From positions 372,001-436,000 of the forward strand of contig NZ_CP014224.1 in assembly GCF_001697185.1 (NCBI RefSeq): a stretch of 64,000 bases of DNA, given 5' to 3'. Within the stretch, counting starts at the first letter, position 1; each line of letters opens with the position of its first letter. The position numbers were made by a program, and so were the translations under genes. Positions 17,104-27,099 of this stretch are shown here, piece after piece. The notes below the pieces were generated by a model. The model worked only from the letters and a program-made list of their open reading frames with translations. It searched no databases and was not told where the DNA came from. The stretch comes from Wenyingzhuangia fucanilytica (GTDB taxonomy: Bacteria > Bacteroidota > Bacteroidia > Flavobacteriales > Flavobacteriaceae).

Positions 17104-17916
17104 TTATTTAAAAGTACTAATTGTAATTCTTTCTCTTAAAGATTTAAAGTAATCAAAAGATTTGATGAGTCTAGAACCAAACCAACTAAACATTTCGCCA
17201 TCTACATAAACAGCGCTTGCATGATGGGTAAATCTTCCCATTTCAAAAACGTGTTTGTCTTTAAAAGGAAAAGGTTCCGAAGAAAAGAATACATAATCAG
17301 GATCTCCCTCTAATCTTATTCTTTTAGCCTCTATAGTTGGGTATATTTCTTTTTTGTTTTTATAAATATTGTCAAACTTATTAAGGGTTAACAAAGAGTT
17401 GATAAAGGTATTGTTCCCTGCTGCCATCCATGGGTTATACCAAATAAAATAAGCCGATTTTTTAACTTCAAAATCTTTAATAAACCATTTAAAATCGTCT
17501 AGTTTTAAGTTGATTTTATGGTTAATTAATTGTGCATCAACTCTACGGTTTAACATCAATCCCATTTTTTGAATCATACGAACTGCATCATCAACACTGT
17601 TTACTACTGTTACATAAACTTGGGTAAATTCTTGTAATTGTTTTACAATTTCGGGAGTGTTTTCTTCTTTGTTACAAAAAACAATATCAGGTTGAAGTTC
17701 TTTTATTTTTTCAATTTTAGCATCTTTAGTACCACCAACAATGGTTTTTGTATGTCTAAAATGAACAGGATGAACACAGAATTTTGTGATTCCTACAATG
17801 TTTTCTTCTAGGTTTAAATCGTATAAAGTTTCGGTAATAGAAGGCACTAAAGAAACTATTTTCTTAGGTGTTTTTTCAAACGTCAATTCATTTCCTAAAT
17901 CATCAAAATAAGTCAT
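17104..17916 (-). CDS. Cytosolic BtuF-like helical-backbone metal receptor protein
   Basis: The 270-residue protein matches periplasmic substrate-binding proteins for cobalamin or iron complexes. It has KIVSLVPSITETLYDLNLEENIVGITKFC, followed by KELQPDIVFCNKEEN. It lacks any signal peptide, and this cytoplasmic-looking version is common in Bacteroidetes. The start codon overlaps the pyrF stop by one base (TAATG), so the two are co-translated. No ABC permease or ATPase lies nearby. It may bind a corrinoid or metal complex, but a transport role is doubtful without an export signal. Confidence 0.75.
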   Translation of the reverse strand: MTYFDDLGNELTFEKTPKKIVSLVPSITETLYDLNLEENIVGITKFCVHPVHFRHTKTIVGGTKDAKIEKIKELQPDIVFCNKEENTPEIVKQLQEFTQVYVTVVNSVDDAVRMIQKMGLMLNRRVDAQLINHKINLKLDDFKWFIKDFEVKKSAYFIWYNPWMAAGNNTFINSLLTLNKFDNIYKNKKEIYPTIEAKRIRLEGDPDYVFFSSEPFPFKDKHVFEMGRFTHHASAVYVDGEMFSWFGSRLIKSFDYFKSLRERITISTFK

Positions 17917-18749
17917 TAGGCAATATTGTTATCAGCTAAAATTTTAGCCATTTGTGCTTGTAGTTTTTGTGCTTCTATTTGTGCTGCATTGGCAAAATCT
18001 TCTCCTTTACTAGCATAAATAATTCCTCTTGATGAGTTGATTAACAATCCTATGTTTTCTTTGTTTAAACCAAACTCACAAACTCCTTCTAAACTACCTC
18101 CTTGAGCACCCACTCCAGGAACTAGTAAAAAACTATTTGGAGCAATTTCTCTAATTCCTTTAAAGTATTCTGCTTTGGTAGCACCAACCACAAACATTAA
18201 GTTTTCTGAGTTGTTCCAAGTTAAAGAAGTTTTAATTACTTCTTTATACAAAGGTTTGTTATTGATTAAATCTTTTCCTTGAAAGTCTAATCCTCCTTTA
18301 TTAGATGTTAAAGCTAACATAATGGTGAATTTATCCTTAAAGGCTAAAAAAGGCTCTACCGAATCGCTTCCCATGTAAGGAGCAACAGTAACAGAATCAA
18401 AATTTAAATCTTCAAAAAAAGCTTTAGCATACATGGTAGAAGTGTTTCCAATGTCTCCACGTTTAGCATCGGCAATAGTAAAAATTTCAGGATAATTTTG
18501 GTTGATATAATTGATGGTTTTGTCTAAAGATTGCCAACCTTTAATTCCATATGCTTCGTAAAAAGCAGTGTTAGGTTTGTAGGCAACGGCAAGGTGATGA
18601 GTAGCATCAATAATTTGTTTGTTGAATTCAAAAATAGGATCTTCTGTGTTTAATAAATGTGATGGTGTTTTAGTGAGATCAACATCTAAACCTACACATA
18701 AAAAAGATTTTTTCTTTTTAATTTCTCCAACCAATTCTGTAATTGTCAT
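17916..18749 (-). CDS. pyrF: Orotidine 5'-phosphate decarboxylase
   Basis: The 277-residue protein is the long (type 2) form of OMP decarboxylase, the last step of UMP synthesis. It has [14 protein letters not shown], then the catalytic [10 protein letters not shown], and later [12 protein letters not shown] with the [10 protein letters not shown] phosphate-binding end. It is translated just ahead of the BtuF-like gene. The upstream neighbour, rodA, ends about 67 bases before its start, and both are on the minus strand. Confidence 0.95.
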   Translation of the reverse strand: MTITELVGEIKKKKSFLCVGLDVDLTKTPSHLLNTEDPIFEFNKQIIDATHHLAVAYKPNTAFYEAYGIKGWQSLDKTINYINQNYPEIFTIADAKRGDIGNTSTMYAKAFFEDLNFDSVTVAPYMGSDSVEPFLAFKDKFTIMLALTSNKGGLDFQGKDLINNKPLYKEVIKTSLTWNNSENLMFVVGATKAEYFKGIREIAPNSFLLVPGVGAQGGSLEGVCEFGLNKENIGLLINSSRGIIYASKGEDFANAAQIEAQKLQAQMAKILADNNIA

Positions 18750-18816
18750 CTGTATATTTTTTACTGTTTTTCTAAGCTGTAAAAATACAGATATCCTTAG
18801 AAATAAACACGATTAA

Positions 18817-20094
18817 TTATAGTTCGTAATTTTTAGACGCATCTAATTTTATAAAAACAAATAGCAGCATGGTAAATCCCCATAATGATGAACCTCCATA
18901 GCTAAAAAAGGGTAGTGGAATACCAATGGTTGGAAACAAACCAATAACCATGGCTATGTTTATCAATACATGAAAAAAGAACACACAAGCCACTCCATAA
19001 CCGTAAATTCTACTGAATTTAGATTTTTGTTTTTCTGCTAAGTATAAAATTCTTAGAATAAAGGTCATAAATAATACAACCACTAAAGCAGAACCCCAAA
19101 ATCCCCATTCTTCTCCTATGGTACTAAAAATATAATCGGTGTCTTGTTCTGGAACAAATTTACCTTGGGTTCTATCTCCTTGTAAATATCCTTTACCCCA
19201 AAATCCACCAGAAGAAATGGTTTTAATAGATTGATAAGTGTTGTATCCAATATCGCTAGTATCATCACTTAATCCTAATAAAATATTAAATCTATCTCTG
19301 TGTCTTTGCTGAAAAACATAATGGAACAAAAAGTATACACTATAAATATAACCACTAATAAGAATTAGTATTCCTATAATTTTAGGCCAAACAAAGCGAA
19401 GTATTTTTTTTCGAACTTTAGAAATATACCAAAGTATGACAGCAGTGATGATACAAGCGCCAGAAATAACATATATGTATCCAAAAACAAGAGTAGTTAC
19501 AAAAAGGATGATAGCCAATGTTCCTACGATTAAAATGTTTGAATGTAGTCCTTCTCTATAGAACAAAAGGATAAAAGAAATATAAACCAATGCAGAACCT
19601 GGATCGGGTTGTAGGGTAATTAATATGGCAGGAATCATAATAATTACAAAGGTTTTTACTTTGTTTTTAAATGGCTTAAAACTAAACTGACGTTCGTTTA
19701 AAAGTCTTGCCAATGCCAATACAGTTCCTGTTTTGGCAAATTCTGTGGGTTGAATACTAAAACTACCAATGGCATACCAAGAAGTAGCTCCATTAATGTT
19801 TTTACCAACAATAAAAAGTCCTGCAAGTAAAATCATACAGGCCAAATAAATATAGGCTGCAAATTTTTCGTAAAAGCTACTTTCTATAAAAAGGAAAAAA
19901 ATAGCAATAACTACTGATAGTCCCATCCAAATAATTTGCTTTCCGTAACGCGTACTAAAGTCTAATAATTCTTGATGGTTTTCGGAACTGGATGCCGCAT
20001 ATATATTCATCCATCCAAAACAGATAAGGATTAAATATATAAAGACTAATAGCCAGTCTATATGTGGTAATAAATTAATTCTGTGATTTCTCAA
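18817..20094 (-). CDS. rodA: Rod shape-determining peptidoglycan polymerase RodA
   Basis: The 425-residue SEDS-family membrane protein has about ten transmembrane segments. Landmarks are the QPTEFAKTGTVLALA region, the LQPDPGSALVY loop (carrying the functional Asp), and GIPLPFFSYGGSS near the C-terminus. It polymerises lipid II glycan strands with its partner PBP2, the preceding gene. Its start overlaps the end of that gene by 20 bases. It is last in the mreB-mreC-mreD-mrdA-rodA order that is typical of rod-shaped bacteria. Confidence 0.95.
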   Translation of the reverse strand: MRNHRINLLPHIDWLLVFIYLILICFGWMNIYAASSSENHQELLDFSTRYGKQIIWMGLSVVIAIFFLFIESSFYEKFAAYIYLACMILLAGLFIVGKNINGATSWYAIGSFSIQPTEFAKTGTVLALARLLNERQFSFKPFKNKVKTFVIIMIPAILITLQPDPGSALVYISFILLFYREGLHSNILIVGTLAIILFVTTLVFGYIYVISGACIITAVILWYISKVRKKILRFVWPKIIGILILISGYIYSVYFLFHYVFQQRHRDRFNILLGLSDDTSDIGYNTYQSIKTISSGGFWGKGYLQGDRTQGKFVPEQDTDYIFSTIGEEWGFWGSALVVVLFMTFILRILYLAEKQKSKFSRIYGYGVACVFFFHVLINIAMVIGLFPTIGIPLPFFSYGGSSLWGFTMLLFVFIKLDASKNYEL

Positions 20095-21964
20095 GTAATT
20101 GTATTGAAAGTTGTTTTTTATATTCTGCTTCTAACGAGGTATTGATAATTCTCTCTTCCCACCATTTTAATGAGGTAGAAGTTCCTTTTAAATATTTTTC
20201 TATCATTAAACTTGCTATTGGGGCAGCAATGGTAGAACCAAATCCTCCATTTTCTACAAAAATAGCCAAAGCAATTTTAGGATTGTCTTTTGGAGCAAAA
20301 GCCACAAATATAGAGTGGTCTGCTACTTCATATCTAACCCCATTTTTACGGATGTAATTCTGTACAGTTCCCGTTTTTCCACAAATATCTATGTCTTTTA
20401 TTTTTACATGTTTTGCAGTTCCACTTTGGTATACATCAAACATACCGTTAATCACCGGTTCAAAATTTTCTGGATCGATGGTAGTTTGTTTCTTAGTTGT
20501 ATATTTTTCTATTTCAATAGGATTTCCATTTACTTTTTTTAGAATGTGAGGTGTAAAATAATAACCTCTATTGGCAATGGCAGCAATCATATTGGCTAGT
20601 TGAATTGGAGTGGTTAAAATTTCTCCCTGTCCAATTGCGTTTGAAATGATGGTGCTATACCTCCAAGTTTTTCGTGGATAAACTTTGTCATAATAATCTG
20701 CAGTAGGAATAAATCCTTTGGCACCAATAGGTAAATCATATCCCAAATAATTTCCTAAACCAAAACTGTGTAAATGTTCTACCCAGTGTGTTAAACTTTC
20801 TTGAGATGAAGAATATTTTTCGATCAATAATTTATAAACGTTAGAGAAATAACTGTTACAAGATTTTGCAATTCCTAATCTTAAATCAATTGGTCTGCCT
20901 GTAATTCCACAGTGGCAACCCATAAAAGCACCATTTCTACTTCCGTATCTGTAACCATGATGACAATAAAATCCTGTTTTTGGTGTGATGACATTTTCTT
21001 GCAGTCCAATTAAACCTTGAATAAGTTTAAAAGGAGAACCTGGAGCATATGTTGATTGCAACCCTCTATCAAACATGGGTTTACTGATGGTGTCGTTAAA
21101 TAGTTTTACTGAATTTTTAGACCTTTCTCTACCCACCATTAAATTAGGATCGTAGTTTGGGGCAGTTACCAAGGCTAAAATTTCTCCAGTACTAGGTTCA
21201 ATAGCAACAATTCCACCTCTTTTGTTGTTCATTAACAATTCTCCGTAGGCCTGTAAATCTAAATCAATAGTTAAGGATAAATCTTTACCAGGTTTAGGAA
21301 GTGTGTCGTAAATTCCCTCTTTGTATGGACCAATAACTTTGTTTAACCTGTTTCTAAGTTTGTATGATACTCCTTTGGTTCCTCTAAGAATGTTTTCGTA
21401 TTCCTTTTCAATTCCTTGAGTTCCTACCAATTCTCCTTGTTCGTAATAAGGGTTTTTTCTAGCCAGTTCCTCATTTACTTCATTGATATATCCTAAAACA
21501 TTGGCAGCAGATTTATGAGGATATTTTCGCAAAGATTTACGTTGAATAGAAAAGCCTTTGTATTTGTGTATTTTTTCTTGTAGATAAGCGTAATCTTCTT
21601 TAGATAATTGACTTAAAAAAACAGAAGGTAACCAAGGAGAATATACTCTCGATTTAGCCAGTTTTTCAATCAGATAATTTTTGTCAATTTTTAATAAATC
21701 ACAAAATTCTAAAGTATCAAAAGGTTTTACCTCGTTAGGAATTACTTTAACATCATAAGTTTGCTCATTTGCTACGAGTAATTTTCCATTTCTATCGTAA
21801 ACAAAACCTCTCTCAGGATAGGTATAGATACGCTTAATTGCAGATCCTTTTAAGGAAATGTCATTATCATCGTGATGAACAACTTGTAAGAAAAAAAGTC
21901 TTGCAACAAATATAAATCCTGTGATTACTACTAGTATAGGGAATAACAGGTTTCTTTTTTTCAT
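20075..21964 (-). CDS. mrdA: Penicillin-binding protein 2 (elongation transpeptidase)
   Basis: The 629-residue class B penicillin-binding protein has one N-terminal membrane anchor, the PBP dimer domain (about 45-230) and a transpeptidase domain. The active-site SxxK is in YAPGSPFKLIQ, SxN in AKSCNSYF, and KTG in CGKTGTVQNY. It crosslinks side-wall peptidoglycan with RodA. The start overlaps mreD by four bases, a sign of translational coupling. Confidence 0.95.
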   Translation of the reverse strand: MKKRNLLFPILVVITGFIFVARLFFLQVVHHDDNDISLKGSAIKRIYTYPERGFVYDRNGKLLVANEQTYDVKVIPNEVKPFDTLEFCDLLKIDKNYLIEKLAKSRVYSPWLPSVFLSQLSKEDYAYLQEKIHKYKGFSIQRKSLRKYPHKSAANVLGYINEVNEELARKNPYYEQGELVGTQGIEKEYENILRGTKGVSYKLRNRLNKVIGPYKEGIYDTLPKPGKDLSLTIDLDLQAYGELLMNNKRGGIVAIEPSTGEILALVTAPNYDPNLMVGRERSKNSVKLFNDTISKPMFDRGLQSTYAPGSPFKLIQGLIGLQENVITPKTGFYCHHGYRYGSRNGAFMGCHCGITGRPIDLRLGIAKSCNSYFSNVYKLLIEKYSSSQESLTHWVEHLHSFGLGNYLGYDLPIGAKGFIPTADYYDKVYPRKTWRYSTIISNAIGQGEILTTPIQLANMIAAIANRGYYFTPHILKKVNGNPIEIEKYTTKKQTTIDPENFEPVINGMFDVYQSGTAKHVKIKDIDICGKTGTVQNYIRKNGVRYEVADHSIFVAFAPKDNPKIALAIFVENGGFGSTIAAPIASLMIEKYLKGTSTSLKWWEERIINTSLEAEYKKQLSIQLLEKSQN

Positions 21965-22473
21965 TGCTTTTTAGTTGAGGTAAATATGGATAAGAAAATT
22001 ACGACCACAAAGGTAGTAAATAAACTATTAGTGAAAGTTTTGAAAAGGATACTTCCAGCGTATGAAACGCTAAAATATTCTAAAACGTATACTATAAATT
22101 GATGTATAAATGCTAAAGTTAAAATTAGCATGATTTTAGGCATAGTTCCATAATTGCTGTACCTAAAAAGTTTTAAGTTTAAATCTTTATCATTAAAAAT
22201 AAATTTAATGATTGGCAATCTGATATAACAAATAAATAGAAGTGCTGCGGTATTTACACCTCCAGAGTTGCTAAAAGAATCTAGTATAATTCCAAAAAAG
22301 AAAACATTAATTAGCATACTAGTAATGTCTTTTCTAAGCGGATACCACAATACAAATAACAAGGAAATTTGTGGATTGATGTATCCAAAAATACGCATAT
22401 GGTTTGCTATGAGTACCTGTAAAGGAATCAATAATAAAAACCGACCTAATATTTTAAAAGAGTCACTATTCAT
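21961..22473 (-). CDS. mreD: Rod shape-determining protein MreD
   Basis: The 170-residue protein is almost all hydrophobic, with about five membrane segments, and is placed between mreC and mrdA as in most bacteria. MreD sequences are poorly conserved, so the identification rests on position, length and topology. It overlaps mreC by eight bases and mrdA by four bases. Confidence 0.88.
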   Translation of the reverse strand: MNSDSFKILGRFLLLIPLQVLIANHMRIFGYINPQISLLFVLWYPLRKDITSMLINVFFFGIILDSFSNSGGVNTAALLFICYIRLPIIKFIFNDKDLNLKLFRYSNYGTMPKIMLILTLAFIHQFIVYVLEYFSVSYAGSILFKTFTNSLFTTFVVVIFLSIFTSTKKQ

Positions 22474-23287
22474 TTCTTCGGTTTTCTAGGTTCTCTATTT
22501 CAGTTTTATGTAAATTTTTAATAATATAAACGTTGGTTACGTTTCTAATATCATTAAATAAAGACACGTCTATTTGTTCATATCTGTTGTTACGATATGT
22601 GATGTTAGATACACTACCAATTAAAATTCCTGCAGGAAAAATACTAGATCTACCTCCAGTTATAATGGTGTCTCCTACTTTTAAAACAGCTTGTCTAGGA
22701 ATATCTTTAAGTTGCGCTTCTTTAGTAGATTTTCCATTCCATGAAAGTGTTCCAAAATAATCTGCATTTTTTAATTTTGCATTAACTTTAAAGTTGGTGT
22801 TTAACACAGAAATAGCAGAAACATAATTACTAGATACATTTGTTGTAATCCCTATAATTCCTTTAGGATTCACAACAGCCATATCTACATTAACACTATC
22901 ATTTAACCCTTTGTCTATGGTAATGAAATTGTTGTTTTTATGAAAATCATTATTGATGATTTTTGCTGGAGTGTATTTATATTTTTGCTGATTTAAAGCA
23001 TCTACACTATCTAAAAAAACTGTTTTTTTAGGAGTACTAGCAATAATATAATTGATAAGTTTAGTATTTTCTTCTGCTAACAACTTATTTTCTTCCTTAA
23101 GGTGCAAATAATCTCTAAATGATGTGACATTATTATACAATCCTCCTGAAATTGCGTTTGCAGAATTGATAAACTTACTTTTTCTATAAGAGTGAAATTG
23201 AATGGTTAAAAACAATGCAATCAATTCTAAAACAAAAAATAAGAGGAAGCTCCTGTTTTTTTGAATTAAATATAAAATGAATTGCAT
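22466..23287 (-). CDS. mreC: Rod shape-determining protein MreC
   Basis: The 273-residue protein has one N-terminal transmembrane helix (about 11-30), a coiled-coil stretch (about 60-90), and the beta-barrel MreC domain with the NDFHKNNNFITIDKG and DTIITGGRSSIFPAGILIG signatures. It links cytoplasmic MreB filaments to periplasmic wall synthases. It begins four bases after mreB ends. Confidence 0.94.
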   Translation of the reverse strand: MQFILYLIQKNRSFLLFFVLELIALFLTIQFHSYRKSKFINSANAISGGLYNNVTSFRDYLHLKEENKLLAEENTKLINYIIASTPKKTVFLDSVDALNQQKYKYTPAKIINNDFHKNNNFITIDKGLNDSVNVDMAVVNPKGIIGITTNVSSNYVSAISVLNTNFKVNAKLKNADYFGTLSWNGKSTKEAQLKDIPRQAVLKVGDTIITGGRSSIFPAGILIGSVSNITYRNNRYEQIDVSLFNDIRNVTNVYIIKNLHKTEIENLENRRNE

Positions 23288-23291
23288 GCGC

Positions 23292-24320
23292 CTAGCTTAA
23301 TAAAACAGATTTGTATTTTTCTAATTCTTTTAAAGCGATTCCTGTACCTCTTACAACTGCTCTTAAAGGATCTTCGGCAATGTACACCGGTAAGTCTGTT
23401 TTTCTAGATAAACGTTTGTCTAAACCCCTTAACATAGATCCACCTCCGGCTAAATAAATTCCTGTATTATAAATATCAGCAGCTAATTCTGGTGGAGTAG
23501 AAGATAAACACTCCATCACCGCATCTTCAATTCTAAGAATAGATTTGTCTAAAGCTTTGGCAATTTCTCTGTAAGATACTTGCACTTGTTTTGGCTTACC
23601 ACTTAATAAGTCACGACCTTGCACCAGCATATCATCTGGAGGTGTTTCTAAATCTTCGGTAGCAGCACCAATTTGTATTTTAATTTTTTCGGCAGTCGTT
23701 TCTCCAACGTGTAAGTTGTGTTGGGTACGCATGTAGTACATAATGTCATTGGTAAATAAATCACCAGCAACTTTTACAGATTTATCACAAACAATTCCTG
23801 CAAGAGCAATTACGGCAATTTCTGTAGTACCACCACCTATATCAATAATCATGTTACCACGTGGTTCCATAATATCAATACCTACACCAATGGCCGCAGC
23901 CATTGGTTCGTAGATAAGGTATATTTCTTTTGCATTCATATGAATGGCAGAGTCTCTAACGGCTCTTTTTTCAACTTCTGTAATTCCAGATGGAATACAA
24001 ATAACCATTCTTAATGAAGGAGCAAAAACTTTCTTTTTAATAGAAGGAATGCTTTTTACAAACTCTTTAATCATTTCTTCTGATGCTTGGAAATCTGCAA
24101 TAACTCCATCTTTTAACGGACGGATAGTTTTAATGTTTTCATGTGTTTTTCCTTGCATCAAACTAGCATCTCTACCAGTAGCGATAATTTTCCCAGTGGT
24201 CCTATCTCTTGCTACAATAGAGGGTGAGTCAATCACTACTTTTCCATCGTGAATGATAAGTGTGTTGGCTGTACCTAAATCAATAGCAATGTCTTCGGTC
24301 CAAAAGTCAAAAAATCCCAT
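23292..24320 (-). CDS. mreB: Actin-like shape protein MreB
   Basis: The 342-residue protein has the actin-fold nucleotide motifs IAIDLGTANTLI, the phosphate-2 loop IDIGGGTTEIAVIAL, and the adenosine-binding GIYLAGGGSMLRGLD. It polymerises under the inner membrane and directs wall synthesis. A minus-strand TACATTTG at 24360-24367 lies about 40 bases upstream, so the operon probably has its own promoter in the purH-mreB gap rather than depending on purH. Confidence 0.97.
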   Translation of the reverse strand: MGFFDFWTEDIAIDLGTANTLIIHDGKVVIDSPSIVARDRTTGKIIATGRDASLMQGKTHENIKTIRPLKDGVIADFQASEEMIKEFVKSIPSIKKKVFAPSLRMVICIPSGITEVEKRAVRDSAIHMNAKEIYLIYEPMAAAIGVGIDIMEPRGNMIIDIGGGTTEIAVIALAGIVCDKSVKVAGDLFTNDIMYYMRTQHNLHVGETTAEKIKIQIGAATEDLETPPDDMLVQGRDLLSGKPKQVQVSYREIAKALDKSILRIEDAVMECLSSTPPELAADIYNTGIYLAGGGSMLRGLDKRLSRKTDLPVYIAEDPLRAVVRGTGIALKELEKYKSVLLS

Positions 24321-24373
24321 GTTTCTAGTTTGTGTTTTTTAATTCCTACGTAGTCTAAACAAATGTAATCAAA

Positions 24374-25900
24374 TTAATGTTTGAAATGACGAGTTCCTGT
24401 CATTACCATTCCAATTCCATTTTCGTTACAATAATCGATAGACAATTGATCTTTTATTGATCCTCCAGGCTGAATTACAGCTTCGATTCCTGCTTTGTGA
24501 GCAATTTCTACACAGTCAGGGAAAGGGAAAAAAGCATCACTTGCCATCACAGCACCTTTTAAATCAAACTTAAAGTGATTTGCTTTTGCAATGGCTTGCT
24601 CTAAAGCATCTACACGAGAAGTTTGTCCGGTACCACCTGCACATAACGTTTTATTCTTTACTAATATTATAGTATTAGACTTGGTATGTTTACAAATTTT
24701 AGAAGCGAACAATAAATCTTCGATTTGAGCATCGGTAACTACTTTTTCTGTTACGTTTTTCAAATCTTCTTTTTTATCTGTAATTAAGTTTGCATCTTGG
24801 AATAACACTCCGTTTAATGCAGTACGGTAAGAAATTTTTGGTAACTCAACATCTTTTAAAATTAAGATGACTCTGTTTTTCTTTCCTTTTAATACTTCTA
24901 AAGCATCAGCATCATAAGCTGGAGCAATTACAACTTCACAGAATAATTTGTGAATTTCTTCGGCAGTAGCTAAATCAATAGTTTTGTTGGCAATTAATAC
25001 TCCACCAAAAGCAGAAGTAGGATCACCAGCCAAAGCATCAACATAAGCATCTTTTAAATTATCTCTTTGTGCAAAACCACAAGCATTGTTGTGTTTTAAA
25101 ATAGCAAAAGTAGGAGCTTCTCCTTTAAATTCGTTAATTAAATTAACCGCAGCATCAACATCTAATAAGTTGTTAAAAGATAATTCTTTACCGTGTAATT
25201 TTTCGAACATAGCTTCTAAGTCACCATAGAAAGCACCTTTTTGATGAGGGTTTTCTCCGTAACGTAAAGGAGTTACTTTGTCAAAAGATTGACGGAAGTT
25301 GTTTTCCTCTTCGTTCATGTAGTTATAGATAGCAGAATCGTAGTGAGAAGAAACAGCAAATGCTTTTGCTGAAAAACGCTTACGATCTTCTATAGTTGTA
25401 TTTCCATTATCTGCAGAAATAATATTTAAAAACTCATCGTATTGTTCCATAGAAGAAACACAGATTACGTCTTTAAAGTTTTTAGCAGCAGCTCTAATTA
25501 AAGAAATTCCACCGATATCAATCTTTTCGATAATATCTTGTTCAGGAGCACCACTTGCTACTGTTTTTTCAAAAGGGTATAAGTCAACAATCACAATATC
25601 CATTTCTGGAATTTCAAACTCAGCCAATTGTGCTTTGTCTCCATCGTTGTCTCTACGGCTTAAAATACCTCCAAAAACTTTTGGATGTAAAGTTTTAACA
25701 CGTCCCCCTAAAATTGATGGATATGAAGTAATGTCTTCAACAGCCACACAATCAATACCTAAGTCTCTAATGAATTTTTCAGTTCCACCAGTTGTGTAAA
25801 TAGTAATTCCTAACTCGTTAAATTTTCTAACAATTGGCTCTAAACCATCTTTGTGAAATACTGAAATTAAAGCTGATTTAGCTTGCTTAGTAGTGCTCAT
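24374..25900 (-). CDS. purH: Bifunctional purine biosynthesis protein PurH
   Basis: The 508-residue protein has the IMP cyclohydrolase (MGS-like) domain first, with SVFHKDGLEPIVRKF and TTGGTEKFI. The AICAR formyltransferase domain follows, with RYGENPHQKGAFYG, LKHNNACGFA and the C-terminal SDAFFPFPDCVE. It performs the last two steps of IMP synthesis. A minus-strand TAATTTTG lies at 25925-25932, only about 25 bases before the start. The gene is divergent from the exosortase pair. Confidence 0.97.
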   Translation of the reverse strand: MSTTKQAKSALISVFHKDGLEPIVRKFNELGITIYTTGGTEKFIRDLGIDCVAVEDITSYPSILGGRVKTLHPKVFGGILSRRDNDGDKAQLAEFEIPEMDIVIVDLYPFEKTVASGAPEQDIIEKIDIGGISLIRAAAKNFKDVICVSSMEQYDEFLNIISADNGNTTIEDRKRFSAKAFAVSSHYDSAIYNYMNEEENNFRQSFDKVTPLRYGENPHQKGAFYGDLEAMFEKLHGKELSFNNLLDVDAAVNLINEFKGEAPTFAILKHNNACGFAQRDNLKDAYVDALAGDPTSAFGGVLIANKTIDLATAEEIHKLFCEVVIAPAYDADALEVLKGKKNRVILILKDVELPKISYRTALNGVLFQDANLITDKKEDLKNVTEKVVTDAQIEDLLFASKICKHTKSNTIILVKNKTLCAGGTGQTSRVDALEQAIAKANHFKFDLKGAVMASDAFFPFPDCVEIAHKAGIEAVIQPGGSIKDQLSIDYCNENGIGMVMTGTRHFKH

Positions 25901-26045
25901 TTTTATGAATTTCGATTAAAAGGGCAAAATTACTAAAAGTCCCTCAAACCCTAAACTATTGAACTGTTTAATTATTAAACTTTTATTTATTTTTTCTTTA
26001 TTTGTTTTTATAAGTTTAAATTTGGTCTAAAATTGTTGCTTAGCT

Positions 26046-26588
26046 ATGAAGAATAAAAAAATATGGTGGTTCTTATTGCGTTTTTTTGGAACCTATTTTT
26101 TATTTTTTTTAGGGTATTCAATATTTTTGATGAGCACCGAGACTAAGGTGCCAAATTTTAAATCTGACCCCATAACACACCATGTTGCCGCTAGTACAAA
26201 TTGGCTTTTAAATGTTTGGGATGCTAACGCTCAGATTGAGCAACATACAGAAGAATTGTCTATAAAACTTTTTGTTGATAATAATTATGTAGCTAGAGTT
26301 ATAGAAGGATGTAATTCTATGAGTATTATTATTTTATTTATTGCTTTTATAGTTGCTTTTAAAGGAGATTGGAAAAAAACATGCTTGTTTGCTATTATAG
26401 GTGGATTTACTATTTATTTGGTAAATATTATTAGGATTGCCATGTTAGCATATGGGATGGTGTATTTTAAGAAATACGAAATCATTTTACATGATTTATT
26501 ATTTCCTGCTGTTATTTATGGCTATGTATTTTTATTATGGGTAATTTGGGTAAACAGATTTTCTAATTTAAAAAAGAGAACCTCATGA
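26046..26588 (+). CDS. xrtF: Exosortase family protein XrtF
   Basis: The 180-residue membrane protein has the exosortase/archaeosortase arrangement. A putative catalytic Cys lies in VIEGCNSMSIIILF, a conserved Arg in NIIRIAMLAYGM, and a His in ILHDLLFPAVIYG, each next to a membrane segment. It is half the length of proteobacterial exosortases, as expected for the flavobacterial XrtF type. It overlaps the next gene by four bases (ATGA). Exosortases are thought to cut and transfer proteins with C-terminal anchor signals. No obvious target gene is present in this window. Confidence 0.85.
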   Translation: MKNKKIWWFLLRFFGTYFLFFLGYSIFLMSTETKVPNFKSDPITHHVAASTNWLLNVWDANAQIEQHTEELSIKLFVDNNYVARVIEGCNSMSIIILFIAFIVAFKGDWKKTCLFAIIGGFTIYLVNIIRIAMLAYGMVYFKKYEIILHDLLFPAVIYGYVFLLWVIWVNRFSNLKKRTS

Positions 26589-27025
26589 AAAGGTGGATGC
26601 GATTTATATTGATATCACTTTTGTTTTTTCTTTTGATTCTTGTTAGAGCATATGAAAAAACATTGTTTTACGATCCGTTAGAAAAGTATTATGAGCATGA
26701 TTACTTGTATTTGCCATTGCCAGAGGTAAATACCTATCAGTTGTTTGTTTCTTATTTTTTTAGATATTTTATCAACTCAATCATTTCTTTTGCCATTCTA
26801 AAAGTAGCTTTTCCACATAGATCTTTTATTAGAACCATTGCAAGTTTTTATGCATTGGCCTTTATATTATTATCAACGGTTCTTTTTAGTTTGATAATAT
26901 TTAATATTGATGTTGGGTATTTGTTCCCATTTTACATCAGAAGGTTTATTGTTCACCCAGTATTTATTATTGTACTACTGCCATTTATGTATTTGATGAG
27001 AAAGCGTTATAGGCTTAATTTATAA
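26585..27025 (+). CDS. Exosortase F-associated membrane protein
   Basis: The 146-residue protein has about four hydrophobic segments and a basic C-terminus (RKRYRLNL). It is translationally coupled to xrtF by a four-base overlap, which is the hallmark of the exosortase F-associated family. The biochemical role is unknown; it may help the sortase recognise or place its substrate. Confidence 0.75.
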   Translation: MKRWMRFILISLLFFLLILVRAYEKTLFYDPLEKYYEHDYLYLPLPEVNTYQLFVSYFFRYFINSIISFAILKVAFPHRSFIRTIASFYALAFILLSTVLFSLIIFNIDVGYLFPFYIRRFIVHPVFIIVLLPFMYLMRKRYRLNL

Positions 27026-27074
27026 TTCATTGTATTAATATGATTTAGTTAACCTTTAACTGTTTTTCAAATTG

Positions 27075-27082
27075 TATTTTTG
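27075..27082 (+). promoter_or_regulatory. -7 element of the DMT permease gene
   Basis: TATTTTTG at 27075-27082 lies 17 bases before the ATG at 27100, so the leader would be only about ten bases. Confidence 0.45.
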
Positions 27083-27099
27083 CCGCTTAATTATTTTTT

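Noticed and set aside
23944-24252. Plus-strand open frame opposite mreB
   Set aside because: It is antisense to the conserved mreB coding region; no leader or promoter supports it.
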